From contig NZ_JAPQES010000006.1 of NCBI RefSeq assembly GCF_026735165.1, positions 113,921 to 177,920 of the forward strand: a stretch of DNA of 64,000 nucleotides, in the 5' to 3' direction. Made by a program: the position numbers and the translations under genes. This document shows positions 25,400 through 34,273 of this stretch, piece after piece. The number at the start of each line of letters is the position of its first letter. Position 1 is the stretch's first letter. The DNA is from Clostridium ganghwense (GTDB lineage Bacteria > Bacillota > Clostridia > Clostridiales > Clostridiaceae). The notes beneath the pieces were generated by a model that was given only the letters and a program-made list of their open reading frames with translations, was not told the origin of the DNA and did not search any database.

Positions 25400-25437
25400 A
25401 AACACACACATGAATATTTTGGTATTCATGTGTGTTT
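25400..25437. terminator. Bidirectional terminator
   Basis: ACACACATGAATA pairs with TATTCATGTGTGT over 13 bases around a 6-base loop. T-rich sequence follows on both strands, best on the minus strand. It lies between two convergent genes. Confidence 0.85.
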
Positions 25438-25447
25438 AATAATCTTT

Positions 25448-26656
25448 TTATACTTTTTGAACTTTTACTTCAGTCAACTTAACTTTATTTTTAACTTTGC
25501 GCTTCTTAGCTATTGTATCAACAATAATTGCTATTGCTCCATCTCCTGTAATATTTGTTGCTGTACCAAAACTATCTTGTGCTGCATGTAGTGCAATCAT
25601 TAATCCTTGTTGAGCTGGATTAAACATTAACATATCTTGAAGAAGTCCTAATGCTGCCATTACTCCGCCTCCTGGTATTCCAGGTGCTGCTACCATTGTT
25701 ACTCCTAGCATAAGTATAAATGAAAACATACCTGCAAAAGTAGGATTTTGACCATTCATAAGCATAACTGCCATAGATGCTAGAACTAAAGTTATAGTAT
25801 CACCAGCAAGATGAATAGTTGCACCTAAAGGAACTACAAAATCTGCAATATCATCAGAAACTCCGTTCTTTTTCACACTCTGAAGAGTTACAGGTATAGT
25901 TGCAGCTGAAGACTGTGTTCCTAATGCAGTAAAATATGCTGGAATCATATTTTTTATAGCTTTAAAAGGTTTTTTTCCACTTACAAACCACGCTAATCCA
26001 TATTGCATTAGTATATAAGCAACTTGAAGTAATAGTACTATTGCATATACAGATGAAAATGCTTTTAAAGTCTTAAAAATCTCTCCTGCTATAGTTAATT
26101 TAATAAATATACCCATTATATATACAGGCACAAAAGGTATAATAACATTTTTAACTACTAATGTCACAATATTTTGGAAATCTTTCATTACATCAAATAG
26201 AGTTTTTCCCTTGATATATGACATTCCAAGTCCCAACATAAATGCCATAACAAGAGCTGTCATAACTCCCATTATAGGATCAATCTGAATTGTAAAATAA
26301 GGTTTCAAATCTAATTTAGATTTTTCAGCAAGTTCCCCTACTTTTATAATTTTAGGAAGTATAGATACCCCAAGGAAATACGCTAAAGTACCAGCTATTA
26401 CAGTAGATACATATGCTATTCCAGCTGTTACTGCAAGCAGTTTTCCTGATTCCTTTCCTAAATCTGCTATACCTGGTGCAACAAATCCAATTATAATACA
26501 AGGTATAATAAATTTTAAAAAACTACCAAATATAGTTGAAAAAGTTATAAATATTTTTGCAACAAAATAAGTCCCAGTAGATTTTGATATTGCCCCTATA
26601 ATAATACCAAAAACTATACCAATAATTAGTTTAGGCAAAAGCCCCATTTTCTTCAT
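25448..26656 (-). CDS. Dicarboxylate/amino acid:cation symporter
   Basis: 402 residues of the DAACS/SLC1 family with eight membrane helices and two re-entrant loops. The serine-rich loop TQSSAATIPVTLQS and the last-helix motif AAQDSFGTATNITGDGAIA, containing substrate- and Na+-binding residues, are present. Members import glutamate, aspartate, serine, threonine or C4-dicarboxylates with Na+ or H+; the substrate here is not evident. It is monocistronic with a consensus promoter upstream. Confidence 0.92.
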   Translation of the reverse strand: MKKMGLLPKLIIGIVFGIIIGAISKSTGTYFVAKIFITFSTIFGSFLKFIIPCIIIGFVAPGIADLGKESGKLLAVTAGIAYVSTVIAGTLAYFLGVSILPKIIKVGELAEKSKLDLKPYFTIQIDPIMGVMTALVMAFMLGLGMSYIKGKTLFDVMKDFQNIVTLVVKNVIIPFVPVYIMGIFIKLTIAGEIFKTLKAFSSVYAIVLLLQVAYILMQYGLAWFVSGKKPFKAIKNMIPAYFTALGTQSSAATIPVTLQSVKKNGVSDDIADFVVPLGATIHLAGDTITLVLASMAVMLMNGQNPTFAGMFSFILMLGVTMVAAPGIPGGGVMAALGLLQDMLMFNPAQQGLMIALHAAQDSFGTATNITGDGAIAIIVDTIAKKRKVKNKVKLTEVKVQKV

Positions 26657-26726
26657 ATATTAAGCCCCCCTTTTTATGCCGTGTCTTTGAATTGAATACA
26701 TTTGTTCGTCATCAAAGTACACATAT

Positions 26727-26755
26727 ATAATATCACCTTTGCATTTTATTGTCAA
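26727..26755 (-). promoter_or_regulatory. Sigma-A promoter of the symporter gene
   Basis: On the minus strand TTGACA (26750-26755), a 17-base spacer and TATTAT (26727-26732) lie about 70 bases upstream of the start codon. Confidence 0.8.
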
Positions 26756-26788
26756 TAATTAAAAAAATTCTGTAAACATATACATAAA

Positions 26789-26832
26789 AATAGGGTTAAA
26801 TAAGAAAATACCTTTCTTATTTAACCCTATCA
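26789..26832 (-). terminator. Terminator of the degV-type gene
   Basis: ATAGGGTTAAATAAGAAA (26790-26807) and its exact complement (26813-26830) form an 18-base stem, followed on the minus strand by TTTTTATG. Confidence 0.93.
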
Positions 26833-26848
26833 ACTTATTAGCTTTATT

Positions 26849-27721
26849 TTATATAACTCGATGCTTTCCAATAAAACATAAGGAAATCATACCAGCTCCA
26901 GTATGCGATCCGATTACTGGCCCTACATGATTTATTATTACTTTTTTAACTTTATACTTTTCAATAATTATATCTTTTAAATACAAGGCATCTTCAAAAC
27001 AATCCCCATGACTTATTGCTATAACACTATTTTCATCTAAGACCATATTTTCTTCAAATCTATCAAATAAACTTTTTATTGCCTTTTTTCTACCACGTAT
27101 ATTATTTGTATTTTTAAGATTACCTTCTTTATCTACACATAACATAGGTTTCATTTGAAGTAGAGTACCTATATTAGCTTTAGCCGCAGAAAGTCTTCCC
27201 CCTTTTTTTAAATGCATAAGGTCTTCTACAACAAACCAAAGTTGTACATTTAATTTATTTTCTTCAACCCAACTCACAATTTCTTCTTTAGTTGCTCCAT
27301 TTTTTAGCATTTCATAAGCATTATAAACAAGTAATCCTTCTCCTATACTTGCACTTTTTGTGTCTATAACAGTTATATCAGCTTGTTTAAATTCCTCTTC
27401 CACTAATTTTTTCGCTACAGTCGCACTATTGAAACAACCGCTTATTTTTGATGACATTGCTAGATAAATTATAGCTTTTCCTTCTTTAACATATTTCTTG
27501 AATAGTTCTTCAAATCTATATACATTTATCTGTGAAGTAGTTGGCATAGAACCTTCTCTAATTCTTTTATAAAAATATTCATATGTTAACGTCTTCCCAA
27601 AATCATCTACATGATCTTCCCCATCTAAATGACAAATAAGTCCTAAAGCGGGTATTTTATTTTCTTCAATAAATTGCAGTGGTAAATCACAACTTGAATC
27701 TATAATAATGACAGTATTCAT
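26849..27721 (-). CDS. DegV family fatty-acid-binding protein
   Basis: 290 residues. The start VIIIDSSCDLP, the motif PTTSQINVYRFEELF, YLAMSSKISGCFNSATVA and HLKKGGRLSAAKANIGTLL match DegV/FakB proteins, which bind one fatty acid and present it to the kinase FakA for uptake into phospholipids. No fakA gene is in the window. It is transcribed alone from an extended -10 promoter at about 27800 and ends in a strong terminator. Confidence 0.93.
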   Translation of the reverse strand: MNTVIIIDSSCDLPLQFIEENKIPALGLICHLDGEDHVDDFGKTLTYEYFYKRIREGSMPTTSQINVYRFEELFKKYVKEGKAIIYLAMSSKISGCFNSATVAKKLVEEEFKQADITVIDTKSASIGEGLLVYNAYEMLKNGATKEEIVSWVEENKLNVQLWFVVEDLMHLKKGGRLSAAKANIGTLLQMKPMLCVDKEGNLKNTNNIRGRKKAIKSLFDRFEENMVLDENSVIAISHGDCFEDALYLKDIIIEKYKVKKVIINHVGPVIGSHTGAGMISLCFIGKHRVI

Positions 27722-27797
27722 TTATCAAGTCTCCTTTTACTTTATTTATAACTTGAATAATTCTTTAAAACTCATAATAATTACACATACAATTTAT

Positions 27798-27806
27798 ATT
27801 ATATCA
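27798..27806 (-). promoter_or_regulatory. Extended -10 promoter of the degV-type gene
   Basis: On the minus strand TGATATAAT lies 77 bases upstream of the start codon; the -35 hexamer is weak. Confidence 0.5.
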
Positions 27807-27878
27807 TACCTTTTATTTATTTCTTAGGCTAACGATAAACTATTTGAAAAATTTTACAAATATATTTCTTTTTTTTAA

Positions 27879-29129
27879 TTATTTTGTTACTACCTTTCCT
27901 CTTAGGAGTTCTCTTCTAAGCCATTCCATTGCTCTCAGCACTGCATTATTTCTTATTTTTTGTCTATTTCCAACCAAATTAAGTTCTTTAGTTTTTACTT
28001 CTCCTTTTATATAAAGTCCTATATATACAAGTCCTACTGGTTTTTCATCACTACCTCCTTCTGGTCCTGCAATACCAGTAGTAGAAATTCCAATATCTGT
28101 TCCTGATGTTTTTGCAATACCTGCAGCCATTTCTGCTGCTACTTGACTACTTACTGCCCCAAACTTATCTAAAGTCTCTTTTTTTACCTTAATTCTCTTT
28201 ATTTTAGCTTCATTAGAATATGTAATTGCTCCTTCTTTAAAAACAGCTGAAATTCCTGGATAATTTATTATTTTACCGGCCAAAAGCCCCCCTGTACATG
28301 ATTCTGCTGTTGATATAGTTAATTTATTGTCTACAAGTATTTTGCCAATAACCTCTTCTAACAAAGTTTCTCCTTCACCATACACTGCAATTCCAAGTCT
28401 CTTTCTTATTTCTTCTTCTATAGGTTTAATTAATTCTTTTGCTTCCACTTCTGTCTTACCTTTTGCTGTTATTCTAAGTATAACTTCTCCTTCTTTTGCA
28501 TAAGGTGCTACAGTAGGATTCTTACCACTCTCTATTATATCTTCTATTATTTCTGCTGTAGCACTTTCACCTATTCCTATAACTCTTAAAACCTTTGAAG
28601 CCAACACTCCATCTTGATATTTCATCAAATGAGGAACTGCATAATCCTCAAACATAGGCTTCATTTCCTTTGGTGGTCCTGGAAGTACTATTAATGTTTT
28701 ATTATTTTCTTCTATAATGCATCCTGGTGCCGTTCCATTGTTATTATGCAATATTATAGCATCTTTAGGAAAATATGCTTGTTTTTTATTGCTTTCCACC
28801 ATAGTTCTATTTATTTTCTTAAAATATTCTTCAATCTTCTCTAATATGTCTTTATGCAAAACAGATTCTTTTTCAAAATAATCAAATGCAACTTCCTTTG
28901 TAAGGTCATCTTTTGTAGGTCCAAGCCCACCTGTAGTAATCACTAAATCTGCTCTTTTAAAAGCTGCTGAATAAGCTTCCATTAATCTTTTAGGATTATC
29001 TCCAACGACAGTTTGATGATACACATCTATTCCTAAATCAGCTAAACGTTTTGCTATATATTGAGCATTTGTATTCACTATATTTCCCAACAATAATTCT
29101 GTTCCTATTGCTAATATTTCTGCTCTCAT
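27879..29129 (-). CDS. cinA: CinA-type nicotinamide-nucleotide amidohydrolase
   Basis: 416 residues with two domains: an N-terminal MoCF-like pyrophosphatase part (TTGGLGPTKDDLTKE, IVLPGPPKEMKPMF; about 1-250) and a C-terminal CinA amidase (STAESCTGGLLAGKI, TTGIAGPEGGSDEKPVGLVYIG; about 255-410). CinA deamidates NMN to nicotinic acid mononucleotide and is linked to competence in some Firmicutes. recA does not follow it here. The start ATG 29129 has GAAGG upstream. TGATATAAT at about 29160 is a likely own promoter, because a terminator separates it from the SOS gene. Confidence 0.95.
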   Translation of the reverse strand: MRAEILAIGTELLLGNIVNTNAQYIAKRLADLGIDVYHQTVVGDNPKRLMEAYSAAFKRADLVITTGGLGPTKDDLTKEVAFDYFEKESVLHKDILEKIEEYFKKINRTMVESNKKQAYFPKDAIILHNNNGTAPGCIIEENNKTLIVLPGPPKEMKPMFEDYAVPHLMKYQDGVLASKVLRVIGIGESATAEIIEDIIESGKNPTVAPYAKEGEVILRITAKGKTEVEAKELIKPIEEEIRKRLGIAVYGEGETLLEEVIGKILVDNKLTISTAESCTGGLLAGKIINYPGISAVFKEGAITYSNEAKIKRIKVKKETLDKFGAVSSQVAAEMAAGIAKTSGTDIGISTTGIAGPEGGSDEKPVGLVYIGLYIKGEVKTKELNLVGNRQKIRNNAVLRAMEWLRRELLRGKVVTK

Positions 29130-29170
29130 AATTTAACCTTCTTTCCAAAATCTATTTATTCTATTATATC

Positions 29171-29203
29171 AAAAAAACAACAGATTAATTTACAAATCTA
29201 TTG
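29171..29203 (-). terminator. Terminator between the SOS gene and cinA
   Basis: On the minus strand CAATAGATT pairs with AATCTGTTG over nine positions (one G-T), loop TGTAAATT, followed by TTTTTTT. It makes the upstream SOS gene monocistronic. Confidence 0.75.
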
Positions 29204-29236
29204 CTATAAATTATATATTATTTATGCTTTTATATA

Positions 29237-29518
29237 TTATGCAATTGGAATTTTTTCATCCAGAATAATCAACTCATATCTATACAATTTGTTTTTTACA
29301 AATATATTATTTTGTGCTATGTCATTTGCTTCTTTTAAATCTCTTGCTTTAAATACAAATGAACCTCTATTTTTATTAAAATACCCTCCTCCTATTAGGT
29401 ATTTTTCTTCATTTTCCTTTGTTACTTTTCTAATATATGCTCTTGTACATTTTCCACTACAATTATTTTTTTCTATAGAATAATTAACTCTTACAAAAAA
29501 ATTACCACTATTTTTCAT
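29237..29518 (-). CDS. SOS-controlled YCII-like small protein
   Basis: 93 residues, soluble, without signal peptide or membrane helix. The C-terminal half (FVFKARDLKEANDIAQNN, then IFVKNKLYRYELIILDE) has the beta-alpha-beta rhythm of YCII-type ferredoxin-like proteins; the N-terminal half holds CSGKC and YLIGGGYFN. I do not know this protein and the YCII link is inference. ATG 29518 follows GGGGGT; the frame is open to 29554. Its promoter has perfect -35 and -10 boxes with a LexA box in the spacer, so strong induction on DNA damage is expected. It lacks the membrane helix or LysM of known SOS division inhibitors such as YneA. Confidence 0.8.
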   Translation of the reverse strand: MKNSGNFFVRVNYSIEKNNCSGKCTRAYIRKVTKENEEKYLIGGGYFNKNRGSFVFKARDLKEANDIAQNNIFVKNKLYRYELIILDEKIPIA

Positions 29519-29565
29519 AAATATACCCCCATTTATAAAAATACCCAACGACATTCGTCGTTTTT

Positions 29566-29594
29566 ATTATATCGAACACTTGTTCGCATGTCAA
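29566..29594 (-). promoter_or_regulatory. Perfect-consensus sigma-A promoter of the SOS gene
   Basis: On the minus strand TTGACA (29589-29594) and TATAAT (29566-29571) are separated by exactly 17 bases. Both hexamers and the spacing are perfect. Transcription should start near 29559, giving a leader of about 40 bases that contains a small AACGAC/GTCGTT hairpin. Confidence 0.92.
29573..29586. promoter_or_regulatory. LexA (SOS) box
   Basis: On the minus strand CGAACAAGTGTTCG matches the Gram-positive LexA consensus CGAACRNRYGTTYG at every position. It lies wholly within the spacer of the promoter at 29566-29594, so bound LexA would block RNA polymerase directly. Confidence 0.92.
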
Positions 29595-29852
29595 CTTTTT
29601 TTAAAATTTGTCGCTTTATGCCTCTCTATTCAACACTTAAATATAACAATCTTTTCTATAAATAATATGCATATGTTTGTAATTTATTAACAAAATTAAT
29701 CAAAACAATTCTCTAAAAGTAAAAAATGTTATATACTTAATATATCTTTAATATTTATGCTATTAACTTTATTGTTAAAATATGTTAATTATTTTGAAGT
29801 TTTAGATACTAAGAAATTTAGCTATACTAATATATATAGAGGTGTTTATACT

Positions 29853-30959
29853 ATGAGACTTGTACCAATTGAATGTGTGAAAGATGGATGTTACTTAGGT
29901 AAAACTATATTTGATAATAATGGAAGAGTACTTCTTAGAGATGGAGTAAAACTTAATAACAATATAATAAAAAAAATAAAGAGCATTGGAATTTTTTCCA
30001 TTTACATAAATGATGAATATAGTAACGTCGAAATTGAAGACATAATCAAGCCTGAAATACGACAAAAATCTATTAAAGTATTAAAAGAAAGTTTTTCTAG
30101 TCTTGAAAAATATAATTTTAATATTAATCCATCAAAATGTAAAAATGATATTCTCAAAGAACGTGAGAAATATTTTAATTCTATAAGTCAAATAGCCGAA
30201 GAAATTCTGGATGAGCTATTATCTAAGAAAAATGTAATGATCAATTTAGTAGATATTAAGAGTATGGATAATTATACATATCAACATTGTGTAAACGTAT
30301 CTGTTCTTTCTCTTGTACTAGGAATTCAACTTCAATTAAAAAAATCAGAACTACTTGATTTATGTATAGGTGCACTTCTTCATGATATTGGAAAAGTTTT
30401 AACTCCTAAGGAAATAATTAATAAAGAAGGTCCTCTAACTGATGAAGAATTTGAAATAATAAAAGAACATACAACTAAAGGATATGAGTATTTAAAAGGA
30501 AGTTTAGATATATCTTCTACAGCTAGAGTAATAGTTCTCCAGCATCATGAAAAAGTAAATGGAACTGGTTATCCAGAAGGTAGAACTGAAGACCGTATAA
30601 GCAGATTTTCCAGAATAGTAGCTATAGCAGATGTGTATGATGCTTTAACTTCAGATAGACCATATAGACGAGCTCTAAGTCCAAATGAAGCAGTTGAATA
30701 TATTTTAGGTAATGGACAAACTCAATTTGACTATGAAATGGTTAAAGCCTTTGCTGCAGTAATAATTCCTTATCCTGAAGGATCCTTAGTAAAGTTAAGT
30801 ACCAATGATATTGGTTTAATTGAAAAAATTTATCCGTTCTTTCCTCTTCGTCCTAAAATTAAAATTGTAAAAAGTAAAAATGAATCAAAAGTAAATACAT
30901 CTGTAGAACTAATGCACGAGTTAGATATAGTCATAGAAGGTGTTGCTTATGAGGTTTAG
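29853..30959 (+). CDS. HD-GYP domain c-di-GMP phosphodiesterase
   Basis: 368 residues. The C-terminal HD-GYP domain (about 125-320) has YQHC (His145), LLHDIGK (His177-Asp178), EHTTKGYEYL and HHEKVNGTGYP (231-241), the signature of phosphodiesterases that hydrolyse cyclic di-GMP. The N-terminal 65 residues (GCYLGKTIFDNNGRVLLRDG) are the short domain common in stand-alone HD-GYP proteins. There is no membrane segment. The start ATG 29853 follows AGAGGTG; the open frame reaches 29757. The 29595-29852 region upstream shows no other gene. Confidence 0.93.
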   Translation: MRLVPIECVKDGCYLGKTIFDNNGRVLLRDGVKLNNNIIKKIKSIGIFSIYINDEYSNVEIEDIIKPEIRQKSIKVLKESFSSLEKYNFNINPSKCKNDILKEREKYFNSISQIAEEILDELLSKKNVMINLVDIKSMDNYTYQHCVNVSVLSLVLGIQLQLKKSELLDLCIGALLHDIGKVLTPKEIINKEGPLTDEEFEIIKEHTTKGYEYLKGSLDISSTARVIVLQHHEKVNGTGYPEGRTEDRISRFSRIVAIADVYDALTSDRPYRRALSPNEAVEYILGNGQTQFDYEMVKAFAAVIIPYPEGSLVKLSTNDIGLIEKIYPFFPLRPKIKIVKSKNESKVNTSVELMHELDIVIEGVAYEV

Positions 30960-30961
30960 AG

Positions 30962-31010
30962 ATCTAAACTAACATATATTATCATATTATATGTTAGTTT
31001 AGATTTTTTA
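30962..31010 (+). terminator. Terminator of the HD-GYP gene
   Basis: ATCTAAACTAACATAT and its exact complement form a 16-base stem with an 11-base loop, followed by TTTTTTATTTTTT. Confidence 0.94.
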
Positions 31011-31111
31011 TTTTTTGAATATCTAAATATTAATACTCCTGTTTATAAATAATCTAATACATCCTAACTAATAATATATTTGCAAATGAAAAAATAAGGA
31101 GGTTATTGAAT

Positions 31112-32761
31112 ATGGAAAGTTCAATGTTTTGTTACCAATGCGAGCAAACCTTAGGAGCAAAAGGTTGTGTAAAATCTGGTGTATGCGGTAAAAACGCCAA
31201 CGTAGCTAACTTACAAGATTTATTGGTATATGAGTTAAAAGGAGTAGGATTCTATGGACAAAAAGCTATTGATAAAGGACTTCCTATAGACCTTGAAACC
31301 CATAAATTCGTAGTAGATGCTATGTTTTCTACTCTTACAAATGTAAATTTTGACGAAGAACACTTTGTGCATTATATTAAACATGCTGATAAGATTAAAG
31401 AAGAATTAAAACAAAAAGTTGCAGATATCCCTGATAATATTCCAGAGGCCGCTATATATAGAGCTCCTGAAACTATGGAAGACATGCTAAAAGATTCAAA
31501 AAGAGCTGGAATTATGGTTGATGAAAATTTGGATATGGATATTCGATCTTTAAGAGAACTACTAATCTATGGATTTAAGGGTATGGCAGCATATGCACAT
31601 CATGCTCTAATATTAGATAAATATGACGATGAAGTTCATAACTTTTTCTATAAGGGTCTTGCAGCTACTTTAGATAATACTTTAACAGTAGAAGATTTAT
31701 TTAATTTAAATATGGAATTGGGAAAGGTTAATTTTAAATGTATGGAATTATTAGATGCAGCTAATACAGGTGCTTATGGTAATCCAGAACCTACAGAAGT
31801 TCTTGTAACTAAAAAGAAAGGACCTTTTATTATAGTATCTGGACACGATTTAAAAGATTTAAAATTATTACTAGAACAAACAGAGGGAAAAGGTATAAAC
31901 ATATACACACATTGTGAAATGATTCCAGCACATGGCTATCCTGAATTAAAAAAATATAAACATCTAGTTGGAAACTACGGTGGTGCATGGCAAAAGCAAC
32001 AAGAAGAATTTGATGGAATTCCTGGTTGTATACTAATGACTACAAATTGTCTTCAAAAACCAAGAGATAGTTATAAAGATAGACTATTTACTACAAGTAT
32101 AGTAGGTTGGCCTGATTCTCCTCACATAGAAGAAGTTAATGGTAAAAAAGATTTTACTCCAATTATAGAAAAAGCATTAGAATTAGGTGGCTTTACAGAA
32201 GATGAACCTGAGAAGAAAATATTAGTAGGTTTTGGTCATCATGCAACCTTAAGTCATGCTAATGAAATAATAGAAGCAGTGAAAAGCGGAAAAATTAGAC
32301 ACTTTTTCTTAATAGGTGGCTGTGATGGTGCTAGACCTGGTAGAAACTACTATACAGAATTTGCAGAAAAAACTCCACAAGATACTGTGATATTGACACT
32401 AGCCTGTGGTAAGTTCCGTTTTAATAAATTATACCTAGGAACAGTAGCTGGACTTCCAAGATTACTTGATGTAGGTCAATGTAGTGATTCCTATTCAGCT
32501 ATCAGAATTGCTCTTGCCCTAGCAGATGCTTTTGATTGTGGTGTAAATGAACTTCCACTTTCACTAGTTCTTTCATGGTATGAACAAAAAGCTGTAGGTA
32601 TCTTACTTACACTACTATCTTTAGGCATAAAAGATATTCGTCTTGGACCAACATTACCTGCATTTATTACTCCAAATATATTACAAGTATTAGTAGATAA
32701 GTTTGGATTGAAACCTATATCAACACCAGATGAAGATTTGCAAGCAATACTTGGTAAATAA
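31112..32761 (+). CDS. hcp: Hydroxylamine reductase (hybrid-cluster protein)
   Basis: 549 residues. The N-terminal cluster motif is C7-x2-C10-x8-C19-x5-C25, binding the cubane cluster. The hybrid Fe-S-O cluster ligands lie in the C-terminal half (THCEMIPAHGYPEL, GCILMTTNCLQ, GGCDGARPGR, CGKFRFNKLY, GQCSDSYSAI). Hcp reduces hydroxylamine to ammonia and in enterobacteria acts as a nitric oxide reductase; in clostridia it responds to nitrosative stress. The separate reductase Hcr is not adjacent. The start ATG 31112 follows AAGGAGG. It is monocistronic. Confidence 0.97.
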   Translation: MESSMFCYQCEQTLGAKGCVKSGVCGKNANVANLQDLLVYELKGVGFYGQKAIDKGLPIDLETHKFVVDAMFSTLTNVNFDEEHFVHYIKHADKIKEELKQKVADIPDNIPEAAIYRAPETMEDMLKDSKRAGIMVDENLDMDIRSLRELLIYGFKGMAAYAHHALILDKYDDEVHNFFYKGLAATLDNTLTVEDLFNLNMELGKVNFKCMELLDAANTGAYGNPEPTEVLVTKKKGPFIIVSGHDLKDLKLLLEQTEGKGINIYTHCEMIPAHGYPELKKYKHLVGNYGGAWQKQQEEFDGIPGCILMTTNCLQKPRDSYKDRLFTTSIVGWPDSPHIEEVNGKKDFTPIIEKALELGGFTEDEPEKKILVGFGHHATLSHANEIIEAVKSGKIRHFFLIGGCDGARPGRNYYTEFAEKTPQDTVILTLACGKFRFNKLYLGTVAGLPRLLDVGQCSDSYSAIRIALALADAFDCGVNELPLSLVLSWYEQKAVGILLTLLSLGIKDIRLGPTLPAFITPNILQVLVDKFGLKPISTPDEDLQAILGK

Positions 32762-32783
32762 TTCGTTTGTAATTAAAAACTAA

Positions 32784-32823
32784 AAAACAGCCTATATTTC
32801 ATAAAAAATATAGGCTGTTTTTT
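32784..32823. terminator. Bidirectional terminator after hcp
   Basis: AAAAACAGCCTATATTT pairs with AAATATAGGCTGTTTTT over 17 bases. It serves hcp and the convergent MATE gene. Confidence 0.93.
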
Positions 32824-32891
32824 ATATGATAGAATTTTCCCTGTTTAAAAACATTATAGTTTTTGGCACATCATATACTCTATCAAATATT

Positions 32892-34217
32892 TTATACTGT
32901 AATTTTTTTATTGTTAGTTTGTAAATCTATTTTTTTTGCATATGCCACATACAGAATTAATAGCAAAGTACAAATCTCACCTAGAATAATTGAAACCCAT
33001 ATTCCTATATTTCCTATTATATGAGGAAGAACTATTAAGAAAATTATCGTAAACACCATTCCTCTACTTGTAGATATAATATTTGCTATCTTTGACCTTT
33101 CTGTAGATTGATAGTAAGTTACATTAACTATATTTATTGAAGCAATAACAAATGACAAAACATAAATTATCATAGCATCATAAGTTAATTTTATAAGAGC
33201 TTCATTACCATTAAAAACACTGATTATTTTTTGTCCAAAAATTAATATTATCCCATATATAACTAATGAAGCTGCGAAATTTGTTTTAACTCCCATTTTG
33301 AATACTTTATTTACCTTTTCATAATCTCTCTTTCCATAGTTATAGCTTAACAATGGCTGTACGCCTTGGGAAACACCAATAAATAATGCTAAAAGCACAG
33401 TACTTATATAACCAATAATACTATAGCCTGCCATACCAATTTCCCCAAGTCTACTTATTACAACTTGGTTAAACGCAAATATAGTAACCGCTGGTGATAG
33501 CTGAACTATAAATTCTGGTGTTCCTGTCTTCAGAATTCTTATAAGCTCATGTTTTTTTAGCTTAGGCATATATAACTTAAGTGTTCCTTTTTTTCTAGCA
33601 AAATGAGTTAAAAGAATAATTACACTAGATAATTGTCCTAATCCTGATGCTATTGCTGCACCTGCTATTCCCCAATGGAAGATAAATATAAACATATAAT
33701 CCAATGCTATATTAGTTACTGCACCAACTATTAAAGAAAACATAGCTAGATTTGGATTACCATCATTTCTAACAAATGTACTTAATGCTAAACTTCCCGA
33801 GAATCCAATACCAAAAAGCAAATAATATCTAAGGTAGTCTGCTGTCCCTTTTAACAATTCATCACTAGCACCAAGCATTCTAGCTAATTGCTGTGGGAAA
33901 AGCACACCAATTATTGATAATACTGCTGATATAACTACTATTAAAAATATACTCTGTAAGAATATATTATTTCCTTCTTCATACTTATTCTCTCCAAACT
34001 TTATGGACATTATCGATGCCCCTCCCATAGTTATCATCATGGTTACGGCTATCATCAATGTTGTAAGAGGTACAGCTACATTTACTGCAGCTAAAGCACT
34101 TGCCCCTACACCTCTACCTACAAATATTCCATCAACAACAATATAAAGTGCTGAAACCATCATACCTATTACAGAAGGCACAGCATATTTCATAAACTCT
34201 TTCCATAGTGACTTCAT
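32892..34217 (-). CDS. MATE family multidrug efflux protein
   Basis: 441 residues with twelve membrane helices in two pseudo-symmetric halves. PSVIGMMVSALYIVVDGIFVGRGVG near the start and GVSQGVQPLLSYNYGKRDYEKV in the second half are typical of MATE/DinF-like drug:Na+ or drug:H+ antiporters. GGAGGGATG precedes the ATG. It has its own MerR-type promoter in the 56 bases between it and the regulator gene. Since that promoter needs an activator and the adjacent MerR gene carries a stop codon, expression may be uninducible in this strain. Confidence 0.92.
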   Translation of the reverse strand: MKSLWKEFMKYAVPSVIGMMVSALYIVVDGIFVGRGVGASALAAVNVAVPLTTLMIAVTMMITMGGASIMSIKFGENKYEEGNNIFLQSIFLIVVISAVLSIIGVLFPQQLARMLGASDELLKGTADYLRYYLLFGIGFSGSLALSTFVRNDGNPNLAMFSLIVGAVTNIALDYMFIFIFHWGIAGAAIASGLGQLSSVIILLTHFARKKGTLKLYMPKLKKHELIRILKTGTPEFIVQLSPAVTIFAFNQVVISRLGEIGMAGYSIIGYISTVLLALFIGVSQGVQPLLSYNYGKRDYEKVNKVFKMGVKTNFAASLVIYGIILIFGQKIISVFNGNEALIKLTYDAMIIYVLSFVIASINIVNVTYYQSTERSKIANIISTSRGMVFTIIFLIVLPHIIGNIGIWVSIILGEICTLLLILYVAYAKKIDLQTNNKKITV

Positions 34218-34238
34218 ACTTCATCCCTCCTAAATGAA

Positions 34239-34269
34239 ATTATAAAGTCTATACCATGTATAGAGTCAA
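34239..34269 (-). promoter_or_regulatory. MerR/BmrR-type promoter with 19-base spacer
   Basis: On the minus strand TTGACT (34264-34269) and TATAAT (34239-34244) are separated by 19 bases. The spacer holds the palindrome CTATAC-ATG-GTATAG, extended by flanking ACT/AGT-like bases. The overlong spacer with a centred palindrome is the classic design of MerR-family activated promoters, and GACTC...GACT resembles the bmr operator. It starts 5 bases before the end of the regulator gene. Confidence 0.88.
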
Positions 34270-34273
34270 TAGT

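Noticed and set aside
27879..29594. cinA as part of an SOS operon driven by the LexA-box promoter
   Set aside because: A hairpin followed by seven T (29171-29203) lies between the small SOS gene and cinA, and cinA has its own extended -10 just upstream, so co-induction is not supported beyond possible read-through.
32865..32880. TGGCAC sequence as a second sigma-54 promoter
   Set aside because: The matching -12 GC element is absent at the required distance, and no gene in that direction begins nearby.
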